Shown here: in pieces, positions 34,187 to 42,116 of the stretch
Layout of the letters: every line of letters starts with the position of its first letter
Numbering within the stretch: position 1 is the first letter of the stretch
DNA from: Bradyrhizobium erythrophlei
GTDB lineage: Bacteria; Pseudomonadota; Alphaproteobacteria; Rhizobiales; Xanthobacteraceae
Assembly (NCBI RefSeq): GCF_900129425.1
Contig: NZ_LT670817.1
Location: forward strand, 1,364,001 to 1,428,000
DNA length: 64,000 nt
Reading direction: 5' to 3'
Program-made: the position numbers and the translations under genes
The notes under the pieces: model-generated
The model's input: the letters and a program-made list of their open reading frames with translations, nothing else
What the model was told of the DNA's origin: nothing
Database searches by the model: none

Positions 34187-34881
34187 CGCGATGCCCCACA
34201 GCGCCCCAGTTTGAAACCGACGCCATGGACGGTTTCGATCACGGACTCGCAGCCGGCCGCGGCCATCTTGGCGCGGATGTTCCTGACGTGGCTGTCGATG
34301 GTGCGGTCGGCGACATGGATGTTGCCGGCATAGGCGGCGTCGAGGATCAATTCGCGGGTGAATACGAACCCCGGCCGCGCCAGCAGCGTGCGCAGAATCG
34401 AGAACTCAAGGGCGGTCAGCGAAACCGGCGTATCGAGGAAGTTCGCAGTGCGGGCGTCCAGATCGATCGCGAGCCCGCCATGGCTCATGGCCTTGGCCGC
34501 GGCCGGCGCCGGCGCGCTTCGAGTCCGCCGCAGGATCGCATTGACCCGTGCCACCAGTTCGCGCGGACTGAACGGTTTCGTGACGTAGTCGTCGCCGCCG
34601 ATTTCGAGGCCGAGCACGCGATCGATCTCTTCATCACGCGCCGACGGGAACAGGATCGGCGTATCCGAGGTCTTCCTGATCTGCCGGCAGACTTCGAGGC
34701 CATCCATCTCCGGCATGCCGATGTCGAGCACGATGAGTTCGTGGACGTTGCGGTCGAACTGGCGCAGCGCCTCCTTGCCGTCCTGGGCGATCGAAATGTT
34801 CATCCCGGTTTTTTCGAACGCGAAGCGCACGACATCGCGGATATGCGGGTCATCGTCAACCACGAGAATGGAATGAGCCAT
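34183..34881 (-). CDS. OmpR-family response regulator (CreB-like)
   Basis: A 232-residue two-domain regulator. The receiver (residues 1-115) has ILVVDDDPHIRD acidic residues, phospho-acceptor Asp53 in VLDIGMPEMDG, Ser80 in the Thr/Ser switch position and Lys102 in YVTKPFSPREL. The C-terminal winged helix (about 140-230) has LTALEFSILRTLLARPGFVFTR (a region of the OmpR fold) and TIDSHVRNIRAKM. ARDEEIDRVLGLEIGGDDYVTKPF (cited as a region) resembles CreB. It is first in the operon with kinase and DUF2809. The genes controlled are not known. Confidence 0.92.
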   Translation of the reverse strand: MAHSILVVDDDPHIRDVVRFAFEKTGMNISIAQDGKEALRQFDRNVHELIVLDIGMPEMDGLEVCRQIRKTSDTPILFPSARDEEIDRVLGLEIGGDDYVTKPFSPRELVARVNAILRRTRSAPAPAAAKAMSHGGLAIDLDARTANFLDTPVSLTALEFSILRTLLARPGFVFTRELILDAAYAGNIHVADRTIDSHVRNIRAKMAAAGCESVIETVHGVGFKLGRCGASR

Positions 34882-35103
34882 GTTCGCGCTAGGCCTTTGC
34901 CGCTATCTCTGGGATTCGGCGATATCGTGGGATTGTTAGCCAAATATCGTTCCAGACGCCATGTCCGAAAACTCCAGGCTCGCCCAATTTTCACGTCGAT
35001 GGGCAAACCAATAGACAGCACTTAAGTCAGCGCGACGCAGGCGGCGGACATTCAGAGCGCGGGAGCAATTTCAAGATCGAATACGGACGCGATCGGCATG
35101 ATT

Positions 35104-35301
35104 TTATTTCCCTGACGTGATGAGGGTGAGGTGCCGGGGTTTGGACGTGGACTTGGACACGGACTTGGACTTCGGCCCGTAGCGCTTCGGCAAGGCGACC
35201 ACGGAAGACGGAGTAGGCGGCGTTTCCAGCCACCAGCCGTCGTTGAGCAGCCGCCGCGGCAGCCGCGATCGCCGGAATTGAACAATGATGATTTTCCCCA
35301 T
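35104..35301 (-). CDS. small basic hypothetical protein
   Basis: A 65-residue product from ATG 35301, with no strong ribosome-binding site. It is basic (MGKIIIVQFRRSRLPRRLLN) with a Trp-Trp pair and an imperfect Ser-Lys repeat (PKSKSVSKSTSKPRH). No domain, signal or membrane segment was recognised. Twin 11-bp direct repeats lie about 50 bases upstream (35349-35380). Coding status is uncertain. The 222 bases between it and the response regulator gene (34882-35103) hold no other gene. Confidence 0.35.
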   Translation of the reverse strand: MGKIIIVQFRRSRLPRRLLNDGWWLETPPTPSSVVALPKRYGPKSKSVSKSTSKPRHLTLITSGK

Positions 35302-35348
35302 GGCCTGACGATGCGCCGCCGATTGGCAGCGCGTTTGTCCGGTATGTT

Positions 35349-35380
35349 CAGAATTTGCGGAATTTTGTGCAGAATTTGCG
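35349..35380. repeat. twin 11-bp direct repeats, 21-bp period
   Basis: CAGAATTTGCG occurs at 35349-35359 and 35370-35380, exactly two helical turns apart. The spacer also contains a related GAATTTT. This layout is typical of operator half-sites for a regulator bound on one face of DNA. Confidence 0.5.
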
Positions 35381-35511
35381 CAGACGGCGAGCGCGAAAGA
35401 AGGCGGCGGGATTTTCCGGCCTCGCACCAATCGCCCTTTGCTCGACGGCGATGCTAAGAACCCCCGCGGCCACGTTGCCGCCACCAAAAACAAAACCCTG
35501 GAAACAAACTC

Positions 35512-35720
35512 ATGAGCCAGTGCGCCGCCATCACCGCCTCATCGACCGGCGCGAAGAGCGAACTCGAGACCTCTACGATCCGCGCGATCTCGTGACGCCT
35601 CATTTCCATTTCTGGTGCTGGCGTATTTCTTTTCCTATCTCGACCGCGTGAATCTCGGCTTCGCCGCGCTGACCATGAACGCCGAACTGAAATTCTCGCC
35701 GATCGTTTTCTCGCGACGCA
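35512..35720 (+). pseudogene. decayed MFS transporter gene (ACS/anion:cation symporter type), N-terminal fragment
   Basis: ATG 35512 gives a plausible start (STGAKSELETSTIRAIS) of an MFS permease, but TGA at 35593-35595 replaces an expected Trp codon. One extra T at 35602-35605 then shifts the frame. After correction it continues RLI-PFLVLAYFFSYLDRVN and LGFAALTMNAELKFSPIVFS, the diagnostic first membrane segment of the ACS family (YLDRVN), before the similarity ends near 35718. The fragment therefore carries a nonsense mutation, a frameshift and a truncation. A family A palindrome follows 45 bases later. Confidence 0.75.
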
Positions 35721-35761
35721 TCTGCCGCTGGGGCAGGCGAAGTGACGAGCCCTTAGCTAGC

Positions 35762-35885
35762 CGTCATTCCGGGGCGTGCGTAGCGCGAACCCCAGATGCG
35801 CAATTGCGCATCGGGGAATCTCGAGATTCCCCGATGTGGAATTGCACATCTGAGGTCTGGTCCTTCGGACCATCCCGGAATGACG
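35762..35885. repeat. intergenic palindrome, family A copy 2
   Basis: CGTCATTCCGGGGCG ... CATCCCGGAATGACG ends with internal nested palindromes (TGCGCAATTGCGCA, GGGGAATCTCGAGATTCCCC, TGGTCCTTCGGACCA). It is the longest family A copy here, between the MFS remnant and the efflux promoter. The 760-base stretch 35302-36061 otherwise holds only the remnant, small direct repeats and the operator. Confidence 0.8.
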
Positions 35886-35994
35886 GTGTTGGTTGGAGGC
35901 GCGCGAACCGACGGCACATTGCCTTGGGGGGAGGGAAGTCCCGTGTCCATCCGCTGGACACCCGCAGGCATCCTGCTCACGAAATCATGATTGA

Positions 35995-36016
35995 TGACGA
36001 ATGTTGACAATCGTCA
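35995..36016 (+). promoter_or_regulatory. palindromic operator over a TTGACA -35 element, RND efflux operon
   Basis: TGACGA (35995-36000) and TCGTCA (36011-36016) are perfect inverted arms separated by 10 bases. The spacer contains TTGACA (36004-36009), a canonical -35 hexamer. A weak -10-like AACACT follows at 17-base spacing. It lies 46-67 bases upstream of the adaptor ATG. Given the TetR gene at the end of the operon, it is the likely autoregulatory site. Confidence 0.5.
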
Positions 36017-36061
36017 GCAAATAATCAACACTACCGTCGCGCTTAATCGAGGGAAGCTGCC

Positions 36062-37168
36062 ATGTTGGTTCAATCCATTTTATCGAGCTATTCCAAGCTT
36101 TTAATCGGTGTATCGCTGGCATTTCTGGCGACCGCGTTGGCCGGTTGCCACGATACGGTCGCCGAGAAAGCCACCCCGTCGCGCCCGGTGCTGGTGGCAA
36201 CGGTGCATTATGCGGCGGAATCGCCGGAGCGCAGTTTTGTGGGCACCATTCGTCCCCGGATCGAAACCGACATGGGTTTCCGTGTCCCCGGCAAGGTTGC
36301 AAAGCGGCTGGTCGAAGTCGGCCAGGCCGTCGACGTCGGCCAGCCGCTCGCCACCCTCGACGAAATCGATCTGAAACTACAGGCCGAGCAGGCCGAGGCC
36401 GAATTGCGCGCCGCCACCGGTGTGCTGGCGCAGGCCGCCGCCGCCGAGCAGCGCGCCAGGGATCTGCGTGCCAAGGGCTGGGCCACCGATGCGCAGCTCG
36501 ATCAGGCCAAGGCTGCCGGCGACGAGGCGCGTGCGCGGCTCAATCGCGCGCAGCGCTCGGTCGAACTCACCAACAACTCGCTGTCTTACGCGACCCTGGC
36601 CGCCGACACCCGTGGCGTCGTCACCGCGACCCTGATCGATGCCGGGCAGGTGGTGGCGTCCGGTCAGACCGCGATCCGCGTCGCGCGCTTTGCGGAAAAA
36701 GAAGCCGTGGTCGCCATCCCCGAAACCTTGCTGGGACGCGCCAAGGACGGCGTCGCGACGGTTAGTCTTTGGTCGGAGCCGAACAGGAAATACGTGGCAA
36801 AACTGCGCGAGGTCGCACCATCGGCCGATCCGGCGACCCGCACCTATCTGGCAAAATTTTCACTGCCCGACGCCGGCGAAAGCGTCTCGCTCGGCATGAC
36901 CGCGACACTGACGCTGGCCGACCCCGCCACGACGCGGGTGGCGCGGCTGCCATTGTCGGCGCTGTTTTCCGAGGGCGGCGATCCCTCGCTCTATATCGTC
37001 GATGACAAGGGCGAGGTGGCGCTGAAGCCGGTCGCGGTCAAATCCTACGAGAGCAACTGCGTCGTCATATCCGGCGGCGTCGATGAGGGCGCCAAAGTGG
37101 TCGCGCTCGGTGTGCAAAAACTCGATCCGGCCCAGAAGGTCAGGGTCGTCTCGTCATTGTCGTTTTAG
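36062..37168 (+). CDS. RND efflux periplasmic adaptor (membrane fusion) protein
   Basis: A 368-residue HlyD/AcrA-type adaptor. The N-terminal signal has AFLATALAGCHDTV, a lipobox-like LAGC (Cys about residue 29), so it is probably a lipoprotein attached to the inner membrane. The lipoyl/hairpin region is MGFRVPGKVAKRLVEVGQ then VDVGQPLATLDEIDL, followed by a coiled-coil (Gln/Ala/Glu-rich, residues 100-180) and a beta-barrel domain (VAIPETLLGRAKDG). It links the inner-membrane pump encoded next to an outer-membrane channel, which is not in this window. A family C repeat separates it from the pump gene. Confidence 0.93.
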   Translation: MLVQSILSSYSKLLIGVSLAFLATALAGCHDTVAEKATPSRPVLVATVHYAAESPERSFVGTIRPRIETDMGFRVPGKVAKRLVEVGQAVDVGQPLATLDEIDLKLQAEQAEAELRAATGVLAQAAAAEQRARDLRAKGWATDAQLDQAKAAGDEARARLNRAQRSVELTNNSLSYATLAADTRGVVTATLIDAGQVVASGQTAIRVARFAEKEAVVAIPETLLGRAKDGVATVSLWSEPNRKYVAKLREVAPSADPATRTYLAKFSLPDAGESVSLGMTATLTLADPATTRVARLPLSALFSEGGDPSLYIVDDKGEVALKPVAVKSYESNCVVISGGVDEGAKVVALGVQKLDPAQKVRVVSSLSF

Positions 37169-37171
37169 CCC

Positions 37172-37254
37172 CGTCATTGCGAGGAGCCCAGCGACGAAGC
37201 AATCCATACTTTCTTTTCGGCACGATGGATTGCTTCGCTTCGCTCGCAATGACG
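37172..37254. repeat. palindromic intergenic repeat (family C) within efflux operon
   Basis: Ends CCGTCATTGCGAGGAGC and GCTCGCAATGACGG with inner AAGCAATCC / GGATTGCTT arms form a hairpin. It occupies the gap between the adaptor stop (37168) and the pump start (37293) and may affect mRNA stability or the expression ratio. Confidence 0.7.
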
Positions 37255-37292
37255 GCCACAGTTCACATGGTTCTGGAATTTGGAGAGGCGCG

Positions 37293-40200
37293 ATGAAACA
37301 TTTCAATCTCTCGGCCTGGGCGGTCAGCCATCCCGCGCTTATTTTGTTCCTGATCGTTGCGCTCGGCGCCGCCGGCTTCTTCTCCTATGAAAGACTCGGC
37401 CGCGCCGAGGATCCCTTCTTCACCGTCAAGGTGGTGAACGTCTCGGCGATCTGGCCGGGCGCAACCGCGGCCGAGATGCAGACCCAGGTCGCCGATCCCA
37501 TCGAGAAGAAGCTGCAGGAGCTGCCGTATTTCGAAAAGGTGCAGACCTATTCGAAGCCGGCGTTCACGGCGATGCAGGTCACGTTCAAGGATTCCACGCC
37601 GCCCAAGGACGTGCCGTATCTGTTCTACCTGCTGCGCAAGAAGCTCGCCGACGTGCAGGGCGAGCTGCCGTCCGGTTTGCTCGGCCCCGTCGTCAACGAC
37701 GAATTCTCCGACGTCGATTCCATCCTCTATATGATGACCGGCGACGGCGCCGACTATGCGCAATTGAAGAAGGCCGCTGAAGGCATGCGCCAGCGGCTGT
37801 TGAAGGTACCGGGAGTGACAAAAGTCGATCTCTACGGCACCCAGGACGAGCGGATCTTCGTCGAATTCTCCCATGCCAAGCTGGCGACGCTCGGGATCAC
37901 GCCGCAGGCGCTGTTCGATTCGCTCGCCAAGCAGAACAACGTGGTGCCGGCCGGCACGGTGGAGACCTCCTCGCAGCGCGTGCCGCTGCGCGTCACCGGC
38001 GCGCTCGATGGCGTCAAGGCGGTCGCCGAGACGCCGGTCGAAAGCAACGGCCGGGTGTTTCGCCTGGGGGATATCGCCACCGTCACCCACGGCTTCGTCG
38101 ATCCGCCGACCTTTATGGTGCGTCAGGAAGGCAAGCCCGCGCTCGGCATCGGCGTGGTCACCGCCAAGGGCGCCAACATCCTGGAACTCGGCAAGGACGT
38201 TGCCAACGCCACTGCCGAGTTCATGAAGGCGGTGCCGCAGGGCATCAATGTCGACCAGATCGCCGATCAGCCCAAGGTGGTCGAGCGCGCCGTCAGTGAA
38301 TTCGTGCATTCCTTCGTCGAGGCGCTGGCGATCGTGTTGTTCGTCTCCTTCGTCGCACTGGGTTGGCGCACCGGCATCGTGGTGGCGCTGTCGGTGCCGC
38401 TGGTGCTGGCGATCGTGTTTATCGTCATGAATGCGATGTCGCTAGACCTGCACCGGATCACGCTCGGCGCGTTGATCATCGCGCTCGGTCTGTTGGTCGA
38501 CGACGCCATCATCGCGGTCGAGATGATGGTGGTGAAGATGGAGCAGGGCTGGGACCGCGTCCGCGCGGCGTCCTTTGCCTGGGAATCCACCGCCTTTCCG
38601 ATGCTCACCGGTACGTTGGTCACCGCGGCCGGCTTCCTCCCGATCGGCTTTGCCAATTCGGCGGTCGGCGAATATGCCGGCGGCATTTTCTGGATCGTGG
38701 CGATCGCGCTGGTGGCGTCGTGGTTCGTCGCGGTGATCTTTACGCCCTATATCGGCGTCAAGCTCTTGCCGAATATCACCGTCAGCCACAACCACGATCC
38801 GCACGCGGTGTATGAGACGCGCGTGTACCGGATACTGCGCGGCATGATTCAATGGTGCGTCGAGCACCGCATCAAGGTGGTGCTGGCAACCGTCGGCATC
38901 TTTGCGCTTGCGATCGTTGGCTTCGGCCACGTCCAGCAGCAGTTCTTCCCGCTGTCCGAGCGGCCCGAACTGTTCCTGCAGCTGCGGCTGCCCGAAGGCA
39001 CGGCGTTCGGCGTCACCCAGCAATCCGTGAAGAAGGCCGAAGCGCTGTTGAAGGACGACCAGGACATCTCGACCTATACCGCCTATGTCGGCCAGGGTTC
39101 GCCGCGGTTCTGGCTCGGGCTCAACCCGCAATTGCCGAACGAAGCCTTCGCCGAGATCGTGATCGTGGCCAAGGACGTCGAGGCGCGCGAGCGGATCAAG
39201 GCGCGACTGGAGAAGGCGGTCGATGACGGGGCACTGACCGAGGCGCGGGTGCGGGTCGATCGCTTTAATTTTGGCCCGCCGGTCGGCTTTCCCGTGCAAT
39301 TCCGCGTGATCGGTCCCGACCCCGAGAAGGTGCGCGACATCGCCTACCGGGTGCGCGACGTGGTCAAGCAGAACGACAAGGTCAAGGATCCCCAGCTCGA
39401 CTGGAATGAGCAGTCGCCCTACCTGAAGCTGGTGGTCGACCAGGACCGCGCCCGTGCGCTCGGCCTGACCCCGCAGGACGTTTCGCAGGCGCTGAGCATG
39501 CTGATCTCGGGCGCGCCGGTGACCACGATCCGCGATGGCGTCGAGAAGGTCGGCGTGATCGCGCGCGCGGTGCCGTCGGAACGGCTCGATCTCGGCCATG
39601 TCGGCGATCTCACCGTCACCTCGCGCAACGGGGTCGCGGTGCCGCTAACGCAGATTGCCAGGATCGAATATTCGCACGAGGAGCCGATCCTGTGGCGGCG
39701 CAACCGCGACATGGCGATCACGGTGCGCGGCGACGTCGTCGACGGCGTGCAGGCGCCTGATATCACCAACCAGATCTGGCCGAAATTGCAGGAAATCCGT
39801 GACAGCCTCGAGCCGGCCTACCGGATCGAGATGGGCGGCGCGATCGAGGAATCGGCCAAGGGCAATGCCTCGATCTTCGTGCTGTTTCCGTTGATGGTCA
39901 TCGTCATGCTGACCCTGCTGATGATCCAGCTGCAGAGTTTTTCGCGCCTGCTGCTGGTGTTCCTGACGGCGCCGCTGGGGATCATCGGCGCATCGCTGGG
40001 ACTGAACCTTGCCAACCAGCCGTTCGGCTTCGTGGCGCTGCTCGGACTGATCGCGCTGGCCGGCATGATCATGCGCAATGCGGTGATCCTGGTCGACCAG
40101 ATCGAGACCGACGTGGCTCACGGCCTGAGCCGCAAGGAGGCCATCGTCGAGGCCACGGTCCGGCGCGCCCGCCCGGTGGTGCTGACGGCGCTCGCCGCGA

Positions 40201-40433
40201 TCCTGGCGATGATCCCGCTGTCGCGTTCGGCGTTCTGGGGTCCGATGGCGATCACCATCATGGGAGGCCTGTTTGTTGCAACCTTCCTGACCTTGCTGTA
40301 CCTGCCCGGGCTCTACGCCCTCTGGTTCCGGAACAGCCTTGAAGAAAGCAGCCGCAGCGAACAGATTGGTCTTGCGCCGCAGCATCAGGACGAACTCCAA
40401 CCCGCATTTCCGCTTGCCGCGGCCGCGGAATAA
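37293..40433 (+). CDS. RND multidrug efflux pump permease
   Basis: A 1046-residue AcrB/MexB-like inner-membrane transporter of standard length. The first membrane segment (FNLSAWAVSHPALILFLIVA) is followed by the large periplasmic porter loop (VSAIWPGATAAEMQTQVADP). GLLVDDAIIAVEMMVVKME in TM4 contains the adjacent Asp residues of the proton relay. A second porter loop begins near residue 560. GLIALAGMIMRNAVILVDQI is TM10. It uses the proton gradient to expel substrates. ATG 37293 is preceded by GGAGAGG. The pump resembles the alphaproteobacterial HAE1-like group, with unknown substrate. Confidence 0.95.
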   Translation: MKHFNLSAWAVSHPALILFLIVALGAAGFFSYERLGRAEDPFFTVKVVNVSAIWPGATAAEMQTQVADPIEKKLQELPYFEKVQTYSKPAFTAMQVTFKDSTPPKDVPYLFYLLRKKLADVQGELPSGLLGPVVNDEFSDVDSILYMMTGDGADYAQLKKAAEGMRQRLLKVPGVTKVDLYGTQDERIFVEFSHAKLATLGITPQALFDSLAKQNNVVPAGTVETSSQRVPLRVTGALDGVKAVAETPVESNGRVFRLGDIATVTHGFVDPPTFMVRQEGKPALGIGVVTAKGANILELGKDVANATAEFMKAVPQGINVDQIADQPKVVERAVSEFVHSFVEALAIVLFVSFVALGWRTGIVVALSVPLVLAIVFIVMNAMSLDLHRITLGALIIALGLLVDDAIIAVEMMVVKMEQGWDRVRAASFAWESTAFPMLTGTLVTAAGFLPIGFANSAVGEYAGGIFWIVAIALVASWFVAVIFTPYIGVKLLPNITVSHNHDPHAVYETRVYRILRGMIQWCVEHRIKVVLATVGIFALAIVGFGHVQQQFFPLSERPELFLQLRLPEGTAFGVTQQSVKKAEALLKDDQDISTYTAYVGQGSPRFWLGLNPQLPNEAFAEIVIVAKDVEARERIKARLEKAVDDGALTEARVRVDRFNFGPPVGFPVQFRVIGPDPEKVRDIAYRVRDVVKQNDKVKDPQLDWNEQSPYLKLVVDQDRARALGLTPQDVSQALSMLISGAPVTTIRDGVEKVGVIARAVPSERLDLGHVGDLTVTSRNGVAVPLTQIARIEYSHEEPILWRRNRDMAITVRGDVVDGVQAPDITNQIWPKLQEIRDSLEPAYRIEMGGAIEESAKGNASIFVLFPLMVIVMLTLLMIQLQSFSRLLLVFLTAPLGIIGASLGLNLANQPFGFVALLGLIALAGMIMRNAVILVDQIETDVAHGLSRKEAIVEATVRRARPVVLTALAAILAMIPLSRSAFWGPMAITIMGGLFVATFLTLLYLPGLYALWFRNSLEESSRSEQIGLAPQHQDELQPAFPLAAAAE

Positions 40434-40452
40434 TTGAAGATTGAGTACCGAC

Positions 40453-41067
40453 ATGGCGTTGATTTCCGAACATACCGAGCCCGATACCCGCGAGCGGATT
40501 CTCGTGGTGGCGGAGCGTTTGTTTCGCGAAATCGGCTATCAAAAGACCACCGTCGCCGACATCGCCAAGGTGCTGCGCATGAGCCCGGCGAACGTCTACC
40601 GCTTTTTCGATTCGAAAAAGGCAATCCACGAGGGCGTCGCGCGTACCCTGATGGGCGGCGTCGAGGAAGCCGCCGAGGCCATTGCGACCGGGCGCGGACC
40701 GGCGGCGCAACGGCTGCGCGAGCTGATGACCACCATCCACCGCATGAACTGCGAACGCTATATCGGCGATTCCAAGCTGCACGAGATGGTCGAAGTCGCG
40801 ATGGAGGAGAGCTGGGAGGTCTGCGTCGCCCATATGGAGCGGATCACCCAGACCATCGGCGCCGTCATCGCCGAGGGCGTCGCCTCGGGCGAATTCGAAG
40901 CCCCCGACGTGCCGCTGGCGGCGATGTGTTCCTGTACCGCGATGATGCGGTTTTTCCATCCGCAGATGATCGCGCAATGCGCCAACAAGCCGGGACCGTC
41001 GCTCGACCACATGATCGATTTTGTCTTGGCCGGCCTGGCGTCGCGGGGCAAGGCGGCGAAACGTTGA
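40453..41067 (+). CDS. TetR/AcrR-family regulator of the efflux operon
   Basis: A 204-residue repressor. The N-terminal HTH is visible: TRERILVVAERLFREIGYQK then TTVADIAKVLRMSPANVYRFF (standard TetR helix-turn-helix, about residues 10-50). The rest is the ligand-binding helical domain with a Cys pair (MCSCTAMM). It lies 19 bases after the pump gene, the last gene of the adaptor-pump-TetR run, and probably represses the operon through the palindrome at 35995-36016. ATG 40453 is preferred over TTG 40441. Confidence 0.92.
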   Translation: MALISEHTEPDTRERILVVAERLFREIGYQKTTVADIAKVLRMSPANVYRFFDSKKAIHEGVARTLMGGVEEAAEAIATGRGPAAQRLRELMTTIHRMNCERYIGDSKLHEMVEVAMEESWEVCVAHMERITQTIGAVIAEGVASGEFEAPDVPLAAMCSCTAMMRFFHPQMIAQCANKPGPSLDHMIDFVLAGLASRGKAAKR

Positions 41068-41084
41068 GAAGCTGAGAGTTCTCT

Positions 41085-41167
41085 CGTCATTCCGGGGCGA
41101 TGCGAAGCATCGAACCCGGAATCTCGAGATTCCGGGCCTGGTGCTAACGCACCATCCCGGAATGACG
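41085..41167. repeat. intergenic palindrome, family A copy 3
   Basis: Short family A copy (83 bp) with ends CGTCATTCCGGGGCG and CATCCCGGAATGACG and core GGAATCTCGAGATTCC. Directly after the TetR gene. Confidence 0.8.
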
Positions 41168-41173
41168 AGTCGA

Positions 41174-41262
41174 GTAGCCCGGTTGTAGCGGAGCGCAATC
41201 CGGGAAAATTCAATCCACTTGCGCTTTAGACCCGGATTGCGCTTCGCTGCGTCCGGGCTACG
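41174..41262. repeat. palindromic intergenic repeat (family D)
   Basis: Ends GTAGCCCGGTTGTAGCGGAG and GCTGCGTCCGGGCTAC with internal CGCAATCCGGG / CCCGGATTGCG arms. A second, unrelated hairpin element adjoins family A copy 3, filling the gap before the flavin reductase gene. Confidence 0.7.
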
Positions 41263-41282
41263 AAAAAAAGGAAGCTACCACC

Positions 41283-41906
41283 GTGACCGATAAAGATCTG
41301 CACTATTACGAGCCGGTCAACGGCCACGGCCTCAGGCACGATCCGTTCAATGCCATCGTCGCGCCGCGTCCGATCGGCTGGATCTCGTCGCGCGACGCCA
41401 GGGGCAACGTCAATCTCGCGCCCTACAGCTTTTTCAACGGGTTTTGTTATACGCCTCCCATTATCGGCTTTTCCTCGACCTCCTGGAAGGACAGCGTCGC
41501 CAATATCCAGGAGACCGGCGAATTCGTCTGGAATCTCGCCACCATGGATCTGGCAAAGCAGATGAACGCCACCGCGGCGCATGTCCCGCACGAGGTCAGC
41601 GAGTTCGCGATCGCAGGGTTGACGGCGGCCCCCAGCAGGCTCGTCAACGTGCCCCGGGTCGCGGAAAGCCCGGTCTCGTTCGAATGCAAACTGTCCCAGA
41701 TCATTCAGCTGCAGGGTGCCGACGGCAAAAAGGCGCAGGCCTGGCTCACCCTCGGCGAAGTCGTCGCCGTCCATATCGACAAGGCCATGATCAAGGACGG
41801 CGTCTACCAGACCGCGCTGGCGCGCCCGATCGTGCGCGCTGGCCGCAAGGGCGACTATTTTGAAATTCGGCCGGAGGCCATGTTCGAGATGGTGCGGCCG
41901 GATTGA
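41283..41906 (+). CDS. flavin reductase family protein (FMN-binding split barrel)
   Basis: A 207-residue protein. HDPFNAIVAPRPIGWISSRD is the FMN-binding opening of the flavoredoxin/flavin reductase-like family, followed by NLAPYSFFNGFCYTPPIIGF (NxAPxSxF motif) and TGEFVWNLA. It would bind FMN and reduce flavin with NAD(P)H, serving an unidentified monooxygenase, or act directly. It starts at GTG 41283, with AGGAAG upstream. No oxygenase gene is adjacent. The 210 bases downstream lead to fadE. Confidence 0.9.
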   Translation: MTDKDLHYYEPVNGHGLRHDPFNAIVAPRPIGWISSRDARGNVNLAPYSFFNGFCYTPPIIGFSSTSWKDSVANIQETGEFVWNLATMDLAKQMNATAAHVPHEVSEFAIAGLTAAPSRLVNVPRVAESPVSFECKLSQIIQLQGADGKKAQAWLTLGEVVAVHIDKAMIKDGVYQTALARPIVRAGRKGDYFEIRPEAMFEMVRPD

Positions 41907-42116
41907 CCATGTTGCTGTAAGTTGCGTTGCGGCAATCGGGTTGTTCGGAACCGATACGGCACCTTGCCGTTATCCGGCACCCAGCATCCGGGTCAATTTC
42001 GCCTTACCCTGAACGCGAAGTGACAAGTGATTCGCACGCTTTCCTGCTAAATTGAGTCGCCATTCAGCGAGCGCGGGACTCGGCCGCGCCGCCATCCCGA
42101 CCATGAGGACATCGCC

